Of a stretch of DNA of 64,000 nt, positions 52,750 to 60,608 are shown one piece after another; within the stretch, counting starts at the first letter, position 1, and each line of letters starts with the position of its first letter. The notes beneath the pieces were generated by a model that ran no database searches, was not told the DNA's origin, and was given only the letters and a program-made list of their open reading frames with translations. Source of the DNA: Candidatus Flexifilum affinis (GTDB lineage Bacteria; Chloroflexota; Anaerolineae; Aggregatilineales; Phototrophicaceae); NCBI GenBank assembly GCA_016713325.1, contig JADJPJ010000083.1, forward strand, positions 1-64,000, read 5' to 3'. The position numbers and the translations under genes were made by a program.

Positions 52750-54561
52750 TTACTTCAATTCCAGGCTCTTGCCGTCGACCACCTGCTTCACCATGGCGAT
52801 GAACTCGTCCAGCGGCACCGCGCCCAGATCCTCGTCCGTTCGCAGGCGCACGCTGACCGTCCCGGCCGCCGCATCCTTGTCGCCGACGATCAGCATGTAG
52901 GGGATGTGCTGCTCACGCGCCATGGCGATCTTGGCGCCCATGCGCGCCTTGCCGCTGTCCACCTGCACGCGCATACCGATGGCCTTCAACTTCTTGGCCA
53001 CCTCGTCGGCATAGGCAATGTGCCGATCGGCGATCGGGATGAGCATGGCCTGCACCGGCGCGATCCAGGCTGGGAACGAACCGGCGAAGTGCTCGATCAG
53101 GATGCCCGTGAACCGCTCCATGCTTCCGAACGGCGCGCGGTGGATCATGATCGGGCGCTGGCGCGTGCCATCTTCGGCCACATATTCCAGTTCGAAGCGC
53201 TCCGGCAGGTTGTAATCGACCTGCACCGTGCCCAACTGCCATTCGCGCTTGAGCACATCGCGGAAGATGAAGTCGAGCTTTGGCCCATAGAAGGCCGCTT
53301 CGCCCTCGGCCACGTGGTAGCGCAGGTCGAGCTCGTCACAGGCCTCGATGATGGCCGCTGTCGCCTTCTCCCAGTTCTCATCGCTGCCCACGTACTTCTC
53401 GCTCTTGGGGTCACGAACGCCGACGCGGACGCGGAAGTCGGCGAAGCCCAGCGTGTTGAACACATACTGGATCAGCCGCACGACGCTCTTGAACTCTTCC
53501 ACGAGCTGTTCTGGCGTGACGAACAGATGCGCGTCGTCGACTGTGAAGCCGCGCACGCGCGTCAGACCCGTCAGCTCGCCCGACTGCTCGTAGCGGTACA
53601 CCGTGCCGAACTCCGCCAGACGAACCGGCAGGTCGCGGTACGAGTGCATCTCGCTCTTGTAGATCATGATGTGGTGCGGGCAGTTCATCGGCCGGAGGAG
53701 GAATTCCTCCTCGTCGACCTGAATCGGCGCGTACTGGCTATCCTTATAATAAGGATAGTGCCCGGACGTGCGGTACAGGTTCAGGTTGCCGATGTGCGGC
53801 GTCACCACGGGCAGATAGCCGTATTCGAGCTGCGTATCGCGCAGCCAGCGCTCCAGCGTGTCGCGCAGGACCGCGCCCTTGGGCTTCCACAGCGGCAGGC
53901 CCTTGCCAACCAGCGGGCTGAACGTGAACAGATCCAGCTTTTCGCCGATCACCCGGTGGTCGCGCTTGCGTGCCTCTTCCAGCCGGTGCAGGTAATCCTG
54001 CAGCTCTTCGACCTGCTCCCAGGCCGTGCCGTAGATGCGCGTGAGCTGCTGGCGCTTTTCGTCGCCGCGCCAGTATGCGCCGGCCGGCTTCTTGAACGTC
54101 ACGCTGATGGCCTCGGGGTTGATCTCCCGGCTGTTGGCGACGTGCGGCCCGCGGCACAGATCCGTGAACGTGTCCTGCGTGTAGAACGTCAGCTTGGCGG
54201 CTGGTGCGGCGATCTGCTCACCGTTTTCATCCGTTCGCCCGTTGACCAGGTCCTCGATCAGTTCGCGTTTGAAAACCTGATCCTTGAAGAACTGGAGCGC
54301 TTCTTCGGCGGCGACCTCGCGCACGTTGAACTCGACCCCCTTGCGGATGATCTCCTTCATGCGGTTTTCGACCCAGGCAAGGTCTTCATCCGTTAGCGCG
54401 CGCGGCAGTTCAAAATCGTAGTAGAAGCCATCTTCGATGGGCGGCCCGATCGCGATCTGGGCCTCTGGGAAGCGTTCGAGGACGGCCTGGGCCATGATGT
54501 GCGCAGCCGAGTGCCTGATTTTGTAGAGCTGGCTGCCCACATAGTTGTTGTCAGCGGACAT
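52750..54561 (-). CDS. thrS: Threonyl-tRNA synthetase, form without TGS domain
   Basis: About 603 residues from ATG 54561. It starts almost directly with the editing-domain region (RHSAAHIMAQAVLERFPEAQ, IGPPIEDGFYYDFELPR), so the usual 60-residue N-terminal TGS domain is missing. The class II core has YLPVVTPHIGNLNLYRTSGH, motif 2 LAEFGTVYRYEQSGELTGLT then RVRGFTVDDAHLF, FYGPKLDFIFRD, and motif 3 FGSMERFTGILIEH. The anticodon-binding end (PVQAMLIPIADRHIAYADEV) follows. The enzyme charges tRNA-Thr with threonine. Minus-strand TATAAT at 54598-54603 is a likely -10 box. Confidence 0.95.
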   Translation of the reverse strand: MSADNNYVGSQLYKIRHSAAHIMAQAVLERFPEAQIAIGPPIEDGFYYDFELPRALTDEDLAWVENRMKEIIRKGVEFNVREVAAEEALQFFKDQVFKRELIEDLVNGRTDENGEQIAAPAAKLTFYTQDTFTDLCRGPHVANSREINPEAISVTFKKPAGAYWRGDEKRQQLTRIYGTAWEQVEELQDYLHRLEEARKRDHRVIGEKLDLFTFSPLVGKGLPLWKPKGAVLRDTLERWLRDTQLEYGYLPVVTPHIGNLNLYRTSGHYPYYKDSQYAPIQVDEEEFLLRPMNCPHHIMIYKSEMHSYRDLPVRLAEFGTVYRYEQSGELTGLTRVRGFTVDDAHLFVTPEQLVEEFKSVVRLIQYVFNTLGFADFRVRVGVRDPKSEKYVGSDENWEKATAAIIEACDELDLRYHVAEGEAAFYGPKLDFIFRDVLKREWQLGTVQVDYNLPERFELEYVAEDGTRQRPIMIHRAPFGSMERFTGILIEHFAGSFPAWIAPVQAMLIPIADRHIAYADEVAKKLKAIGMRVQVDSGKARMGAKIAMAREQHIPYMLIVGDKDAAAGTVSVRLRTDEDLGAVPLDEFIAMVKQVVDGKSLELK

Positions 54562-54597
54562 GCGTGTACGACTCCTGTTCGGTACAAGAATGGCGTG

Positions 54598-54603
54598 ATT
54601 ATA
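54598..54603 (-). promoter_or_regulatory. Putative -10 box of thrS
   Basis: TATAAT 37 bases before the thrS start; the -35 region (CGGTTC) is poor. A family-1 palindrome (54644-54670) sits just upstream. No T-box leader is recognisable. Confidence 0.45.
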
Positions 54604-54643
54604 GCAGCAGGCGCGCCTGCGAACCGATGGATTGCCCTCTCCC

Positions 54644-54718
54644 GTAGGGACGCGCAAAAGCGCGTCCGCCCCGTGCCTTTCCTTTTCCATTTTATGGAGA
54701 GGAGCCTGGGGCTGAGGT
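54644..54718. repeat. Family-1 palindrome followed by G-rich family-3 unit
   Basis: 54644-54670 has GTAGGGACGCGC / GCGCGTCCGCC. 54677-54718 has CCTTTTCCATTTTATGGAGA and then AGCCTGGGGCTGAGG, a degraded form of the G-rich hairpins near 52.7 kb. Confidence 0.6.
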
Positions 54719-54825
54719 CTGCCGATTCGCAGACGCTGAATCCCGCGCGAAGCCCGGCGCTGGGCGCCGGACCGGGCACGAGGTCAGGTCAGTTGATGCT
54801 TGGGGTGGGGGTTATCTCGTCGCCG

Positions 54826-55272
54826 TCAGGCGACGGTCGTGCTGAGATGCAGCTCTTGTTCTTCCATGAGCAGCACTTCACTCACGACGACGGCCGCAAC
54901 CTCGGTGGTCGCCCGTTTGCCATTCGTCACATCAGGCAGGTCTTCATCTTCCGTCACCTGCGTGAACAGGTTCTCGAAGATGTCGAGCGCCAGGAGGTTG
55001 TCGATCGTGTCTTCGATCGCCTCGCGGTCGCAGCGCGAGATCAGGATATGCGGCGTTTCCAGTGCAGCATAGTGCACCGGCGTCGCGTAGGGGATTTCCT
55101 TGCACATTTCGTAGCTCAGATCCATCTGGCGTGCCAGATAGGGGAGCGTGACGAAGACGGCCGTGTAGTACTGCCCGTTTTCCATCTTGACGATCACATC
55201 GCAGGCATCTCGCTCGCTCGAATCATGAACTTCCATCCAGATCTGGACGGGGAAATCGGCTGCGCGCATCAT
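54826..55272 (-). CDS. Hypothetical acidic protein
   Basis: 148 residues, not recognised. Starts behind AGGA. FPVQIWMEVHDSSERDACDV and IVKMENGQYYTAVFVTLPYL suggest a small alpha/beta domain. A helical part (YLARQMDLSYEMCKEIPYAT) and an acidic segment (FTQVTEDEDLP) follow. The last 30 residues (TTEVAAVVVSEVLLMEEQEL) are hydrophobic but short. No signal peptide. Stands alone between thrS and the signalling array. Confidence 0.55.
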   Translation of the reverse strand: MMRAADFPVQIWMEVHDSSERDACDVIVKMENGQYYTAVFVTLPYLARQMDLSYEMCKEIPYATPVHYAALETPHILISRCDREAIEDTIDNLLALDIFENLFTQVTEDEDLPDVTNGKRATTEVAAVVVSEVLLMEEQELHLSTTVA

Positions 55273-55697
55273 GTCCTGGCAATCCTACTTATCGAAACGT
55301 TTAGTACGTTCGTGACGATCCACAAAGCGTTGTGAAGAGTGTGAAATCAATTGCAGAATACGCCTGTTTGAAACGATTTGTCAAGCAGTTTGGACAGTCT
55401 TTGTGAAATTGAGTGCAATATCTGACATAAAATAAACCCAGGCTTAAGATGAACTATGAAGTTGTGATGAACTGCTTCAGGTTGTCATCCGCAGGCGTCT
55501 TGCCAATCACCGGGATCACGCCGCAGCGCTCCTATATAAAGGGAGAACGAGCGAGCCGAACAGCATTTACGCGTCCAACCAACGCCCATCCTGGGTACCC
55601 GCCAACAGCCAAAATCTGTCGGAATTTTTCACAAAAAAGGTTGGATTCGTAAATCGTCCTGTCAAAGTAAATGCATTACAATAAGGAGGTCAGAGGA
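55273..55697. other. AT-richer leader region before the signalling array
   Basis: No convincing gene. The stretch 55290-55460 is AT-rich for this genome, with TTGTGAAATTGAGTG and CATAAAATAAA, and CTATATAAAG occurs at about 55530. It probably carries the promoter of the array, but I cannot fix a -35/-10 pair. Confidence 0.4.
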
Positions 55698-56162
55698 TTG
55701 TTACATCCTCTGGCCATCGCCAGTAACGAAGTGAGCAGGTGTGCAGTGCATCAAGTCCTCTACATCGAAGACAATTATGAGAACCGGATGTTGGTGCGCC
55801 GAATTCTTCTGGCCTCTGATGAGCCTTTTCACGTGGTCGAAGCGGAGAGCGCGCGAATAGGCATTGAGCTCGCGCAACAGGCCACTCCCGATATCATCCT
55901 AATGGACCTGAGCATGCCGGAAATGGACGGCTTGACCGCCACGCGAACGCTGCGGAACATCCCTCACCTCCATGCTATTCCCATTGTCGCCCTGACAGCC
56001 AATGTCATGCACGGGGATCGAGAGCGTAGTCTGGCGGCAGGCTGCGATGGTTACATTGCCAAACCCATAGACATCGACAAATTTCCAGATGAAGTTCTCT
56101 TCTACATCAGGAGCGGGCATGACCGACGTGCAAAGCAGCACCAGCCAACGGACGCCGATTGA
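55698..56162 (+). CDS. Single-domain response regulator (receiver)
   Basis: About 154 residues from TTG 55698, chosen because AAGGAGGT lies seven bases before it; ATG 55671 precedes that site and GTG 55747 is possible. The receiver shows acidic pair YIEDNYENRMLVRRIL, phospho-Asp in PDIILMDLSMPEMDGLTATR, and PIVALTANVMHGDRERSLAA then GCDGYIAKPID with the conserved Thr and Lys. No output domain, so it probably acts by protein contact, as in hybrid-kinase pathways. It overlaps the next receiver by 44 bases. Confidence 0.88.
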   Translation: MLHPLAIASNEVSRCAVHQVLYIEDNYENRMLVRRILLASDEPFHVVEAESARIGIELAQQATPDIILMDLSMPEMDGLTATRTLRNIPHLHAIPIVALTANVMHGDRERSLAAGCDGYIAKPIDIDKFPDEVLFYIRSGHDRRAKQHQPTDAD

Positions 56163-56562
56163 ACCTAGCGAGGCCCATGTCCTCGTCGTTGAAGACAATG
56201 TGCCGAACTTTGTGCTGATAGCTCGGATGCTTGCATTCATGGGAGTGCAGCGCTGCGAATGGAAGACATCTGGCTGGCAGGTCGTCCAGTTCGCAGACAC
56301 TCTCCCTCGAGTCGACCTCATTCTCATGGACATCCGGCTCCCGTACGAAGATGGCTATCAGGCGCTGGTCAAGCTCCGCGCCAACCCGCGCCTGAAAGAC
56401 ACCACGGTTTGTGCCGTCACCGCCGAAGCCAGCGACGAACAGATGAGGCGCGCCCGCAAGGCGGGGTTCAACGGCTTCCTCGGCAAACCGCTTGACCCCG
56501 ATCGTTTTCCGAGCCAGATACGACGTCTGCTCAACGGTGAAGAGGTCTGGGAATGGAAGTAA
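56119..56562 (+). CDS. Single-domain response regulator (receiver)
   Basis: 147 residues from ATG 56119, inside the end of the previous gene. EAHVLVVEDNVPNFVLIARM gives the acidic pocket, VDLILMDIRLPYEDGYQALV the phospho-Asp, and TTVCAVTAEASDEQMRRARK then GFNGFLGKPLD the switch Thr/Ser and Lys. No output domain. A second receiver in tandem suggests a branched phosphorelay feeding or reading the GAF proteins that follow; its cognate kinase is not in the window. Confidence 0.87.
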   Translation: MTDVQSSTSQRTPIEPSEAHVLVVEDNVPNFVLIARMLAFMGVQRCEWKTSGWQVVQFADTLPRVDLILMDIRLPYEDGYQALVKLRANPRLKDTTVCAVTAEASDEQMRRARKAGFNGFLGKPLDPDRFPSQIRRLLNGEEVWEWK

Positions 56563-58826
56563 ACGACTCCAGCGAAGCCTTCGACGCGAGCGATCCTGGC
56601 GCGACGCTCAGACTCGCCGAAGCGCAGTACGCTGCGGCGAGCGCGATCTATGGTTCCTCGGATGCGGCGGAGATACTCTCCGCCGTCGTGGTTTTTGGAG
56701 GGAAAGCTTATCAGGACGCTCACCTGGCGCTCCTGGAGACGGACCTCGAACCGCCGAAGGTGCGCGTGGTCGCCCAGCGCGCCGGCTCCGCCATCACCGC
56801 CAGCGCCGAACTGCGCCCTTTCAAGAATTATCCCGCCAATGACTCGCTCGGCGCCGTCGAATATCTCTATGCCGCCGACATCAGCGAAGATCCATTTCTG
56901 ACCGACGAAGAACGGCAGATGCTGACCGCCCAGGGCGTCGTCGGGCTGGCGATCGTGCCGCTGGTGGTGGGCCAGAATATGACCGGCCTGCTCATGCTGT
57001 CCAGCCCGGAGCGTGTCGAAACGCCGATCCCGGTGCTGCGCGCTCTGCGCAACCTGGCCGATCAGATCGCCGTCGTCTTCGAAAACCGCTCTCTGCTGCG
57101 GCGCACAGAATCGTCACTCGGCGAAATCCAGACCCTCTACGAATTGAACCGCGGCCTGCTGGCCGCCCAGGACCCTCTGGAACTGCTGCGCGCCATCTCC
57201 GCCCATCTCGCGCCGGATGCCGACACCATCATGCACGCCGTCGTCAATCGCCGTCGCGAAGGCGGCGAAGAGGTCTCCGTGCAGCACATCATCACCCGCA
57301 AGGGCGAGCAGGTGGTCAACATCCCGATCAAGGGCATGCGCGTGGCCAGTATGCTGAGCGGCGAGCCGGCTGAAGTCACCTTTGTCGAAGATGTGCTGGA
57401 AGCCAGCACGGACGCCCCGCTGCTCGAACTGCTGCGCGAGCGCACCCGAAGTTACGCGGCCATTGTCGCCCGCGCCAGTGACCGCCACGCCGATATCGTC
57501 ACCGTCGCCTACGAGCAACCGCATCTGTTCGACAGCCGGGATCGCCGCCTCTATGGTGCCAGCGCCGATCAGCTCAACATCGTGCTGCAAAACCAGCGCC
57601 TCCTGCAAGAATCGCAGGCGAGCGCCGAACGCCTGGAACGACAGGTGCGCGTGCTTCAACTGCTCAATCACCTGGCCACCCGCATCAGCAGCTTTCAGAC
57701 CGAAAAACAGCTCCTCGACAATGTGGTGCGCGAGATGCAGGAAGGCCTGCGCGTCGACCATATTGGCGTCGCCTTATTTCCGCCTGGCCAGTCGGTGGGT
57801 GTCGTTACCAGCGAATACCCGGACATGAACGCCACCGGCCAGACGATCAATATGGACGACAACCCGATGATGGCCATGGTGGCGAAGGATCCGACCAAGC
57901 CGCTGATCGTCCAGAACATCGAGAGCGATCCCATCGTGCCAGCCCCGGTGCGGACCATGCTGCGCAGCGTCGGCGTCAGAGCCCTGATGATCCTCCCGCT
58001 CTACGTGCAGGGCGCGCTGATCGGCACGATCGGCTTCGACATCAACGAAGAAGGGCGCCACTTCTCGCCGGAGACGGTCGAACTGGCCCAGACGATGACC
58101 TCGCAGGTGGTCGTCGGGCTGCAAAACATCCGCCTGTTCAACGAGGCCCATCGGCGCGCGGAACAGCTTCAGGCGGTTGCGGTGCTCGGCCAGACCCTGC
58201 AAGCCTCGCTGGAGATCGAGCCCGTCCTGCGCGTCATGCTGACCTCCGGGGTGGGCATTGTACCCACCGAGCAGATGAGCGTCGCGCTCTACGACGAACA
58301 GGAAGGCGTGCTGCGTGTCGTTGGCCGCTATGCCGACGGCGAGTCCGACATCGATCTGCTCAACAGTCCGATGCTCTCCCTGAAAGACACCTATGCCGGC
58401 CAGGTCTGGACCTCCGGCGCGATGATCGTGCTCGGCGGCGATCGCGTTGGCGGCGATCGCACCGCTCCTGTCGAGGGGTACAGCGGCACGAGCGGCGTCA
58501 TGATCGCCCCGATCCGGGCGCGCGAGCACCGTCTGGGTACGGTCACTATCAGCGCGCCGCCGGGATCCTTCTACACCGAGACGGATAAAGCGATTTTCCT
58601 GCAGATCGCCAGCCTGCTGGCCGTCGCCCTCGAAAACAGCGAAGCCTACGCCCGCAGCCAGCGAATTGCTCACGGCGAAGCGCTGGTCAACGAAATGACC
58701 GCGCGCTTCCAGCAGTTTTCCGACATCGAGGGACTGGTGACTACCGCAGTCAACGAACTGGGCAAGGCGCTGGGGGCGCGGCAAGCACGCGTGCGCCTGT
58801 CTGACCCGGACATGCTGGCCCACTAG
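56553..58826 (+). CDS. Soluble multi-GAF protein
   Basis: 757 residues. Four GAF or GAF-like units: about 15-185 (AAEILSAVVVFGGKAYQDAH; LAIVPLVVGQNMTGLLMLSS), 200-345 (degenerate), 370-545 (LRVDHIGVALFPPGQSVGVV; ALMILPLYVQGALIGTIGFD) and 560-705 (TSGVMIAPIRAREHRLGTVT), joined by signalling helices (QASAERLERQVRVLQLLNHL). It ends in only the first helix and strand of a fifth GAF (LVTTAVNELGKALGARQARV). No kinase, cyclase or HTH output. It would bind small ligands or signal by dimer contacts. It overlaps the receiver gene upstream by ten bases. Confidence 0.82.
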   Translation: MEVNDSSEAFDASDPGATLRLAEAQYAAASAIYGSSDAAEILSAVVVFGGKAYQDAHLALLETDLEPPKVRVVAQRAGSAITASAELRPFKNYPANDSLGAVEYLYAADISEDPFLTDEERQMLTAQGVVGLAIVPLVVGQNMTGLLMLSSPERVETPIPVLRALRNLADQIAVVFENRSLLRRTESSLGEIQTLYELNRGLLAAQDPLELLRAISAHLAPDADTIMHAVVNRRREGGEEVSVQHIITRKGEQVVNIPIKGMRVASMLSGEPAEVTFVEDVLEASTDAPLLELLRERTRSYAAIVARASDRHADIVTVAYEQPHLFDSRDRRLYGASADQLNIVLQNQRLLQESQASAERLERQVRVLQLLNHLATRISSFQTEKQLLDNVVREMQEGLRVDHIGVALFPPGQSVGVVTSEYPDMNATGQTINMDDNPMMAMVAKDPTKPLIVQNIESDPIVPAPVRTMLRSVGVRALMILPLYVQGALIGTIGFDINEEGRHFSPETVELAQTMTSQVVVGLQNIRLFNEAHRRAEQLQAVAVLGQTLQASLEIEPVLRVMLTSGVGIVPTEQMSVALYDEQEGVLRVVGRYADGESDIDLLNSPMLSLKDTYAGQVWTSGAMIVLGGDRVGGDRTAPVEGYSGTSGVMIAPIRAREHRLGTVTISAPPGSFYTETDKAIFLQIASLLAVALENSEAYARSQRIAHGEALVNEMTARFQQFSDIEGLVTTAVNELGKALGARQARVRLSDPDMLAH

Positions 58827-58840
58827 ACGGAGGTGACGGG

Positions 58841-60608
58841 GTGACCACAAGACCGCTCTTCGACCGCCTGTTTGTTCCACCGAATGTGCGCAGTGGCGCG
58901 GCGCTGCAGAGGGTTCGGCTGCGCGTCGTCCTCGCGCTGGTCATCGTCGCCTTTTTCGCAATCTACGATGTGCAGAACCTGCTGCGCAGCGCGGACTCAG
59001 CGGTCATTTTTCGAGCCCTGAATGGCGAATTCATCGCCGTCGCGACGATGCTTGGCCTGTACGGCGGCGCCGTGATCGCCCTGATCGCCACGCGACGCGG
59101 CTTTGAACAGATCAGCGGTTTGATGCCGATTGTGATGTGGATATCCAGCGGCGTGCTGCTCTCCCTGCCGACCGCCTTCACGGTGATGACGGATGGGGTT
59201 CCGCTGGTCATTGCCGTGATCATCGGCTTTATCACGTTGCGTGAACGCGGCATCGTGATCGCGCTGGTCATGTCTGTGATCCTCTTCCTGCTTGGCCTGG
59301 ACCGCCGCGCGACCTTCCCGGATACCGTGCCGGTCCGCGACACTTTCAGCGATCTCTTCGACATCGGCCTCTTGCTGTTCGGTGCTTCCGCAGCGCTGTG
59401 GGCCTTCCTGCGCATCCAGACCGGCGAGGTCGCCGAGACGCGTGAGGTGGCCGAGACTGAACGTCTGCGCCTGGCCACCATCACCACCGACATCGCCCGC
59501 AGCGTCGCCAGTCAGACCGACTTGCAGGATCTGTTCAGCCGGACCGTGAACGAGATCATATCCCGCTACGCCGACATCTACCACGCGCAAATCTTCCTGA
59601 TCGACGAGTTCGGCGCGCGCCAGACTGGTGGCCAGCACCGGCGAAGTTGGCAAGCTGCTGCTGTCGCGCGGCCACGGCCTGGAAGTCGGCAGTGTCAGCG
59701 TGATCGGCACGGTGACCGCCACCGGCCGGACCGTAGTCGCCCGCGCCGCCGGCGCTGCCGCTGGCGAGACGGTGCATCGCCGCAACGAGCTGCTGCCCGA
59801 CACGGTGACAGAAGCGGCCTTCCCGCTGGTGCTCGCCGGCAAGACCATCGGCGCGCTCGACCTGCAAAGCCGCAGCCTCGACGCCTTCAGGCCAGAAGAC
59901 CAGCCGATCTTTCAATCCCTGGCCGACATCATCGCCGTCGCCATCGAGAACGCCCGTCTGTTCCAGCAGACGGAAAACCGCCTGAATGAAAACCAGCAGC
60001 TCATCGACCAGATGAGCACCGCCATGCGGGAAATCGAGCGTCTCAACCGCGAGTTGACCGGCCGCTCCTGGTCCGACTTCCTGGTGGACCAGTCCGCCGC
60101 GCCCAATCTCGACGTGAACTTCCGCACCAAACGAGTCGAGCGTCTCGTGGACTGGACACCGAGTCTGCGTCGGGCCGTCCAGGAGGACCAGACGGTGCAG
60201 CAGCCGCAGGGCGACATCGCGGTGATCGCCGTGCCCATCCGGGTGCGCGGTCAGGTGATCGGCGCCATGGAATTCGAACTGGAAGGGACCAGCGCCCTGG
60301 ACGAGTCGGCCCTTCTGGCCGAGACGGTGAGTGAGCGTCTTGGTCTGGCGCTGGAAAACTCCCGGCTCTACGAGGCCACCCAGCGCGTCGCCCAGCGCGA
60401 ACAGCGCGTGAACGCCATCGCGACGCAGTTCCAGACGGTGACCACGGTGGACGAACTGCTGCGCATCACCATCAGCGAACTGGGCACGCTGCTCAACGCC
60501 GACAAAGCATCCATCCGTCTGGGCGGCGTCGAAGCGCCCCTGGGCGCCGGCCAGGCGCCGCAGCGCCTCAACGGTGGTGCGTCGAGTAATGGAGGGTCAG
60601 GGACATGA
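58841..60608 (+). CDS. Membrane GAF protein with one frameshift
   Basis: About 589 residues if continuous. GTG 58841 follows GGAGGT. Five or six membrane helices (VVLALVIVAFFAIYDVQNLL; MLGLYGGAVIALIATR; GIVIALVMSVILFLLGLDRR) are followed by a helix (VAETREVAETERLRLATITT) and GAF 1 beginning YADIYHAQIFLIDEFGAR. At about 59620 (GCGCGCGCC) the frame changes; the other frame continues VASTGEVGKLLLSRGHGLEV and IGALDLQSRSLDAFRPEDQP. A GAF-like unit 2 (IAVIAVPIRVRGQVIGAMEF) and a half-GAF tail (LLRITISELGTLLNADKASI) end it. The lost base sits in a GC dinucleotide run, so it may be a sequencing error. Confidence 0.75.
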
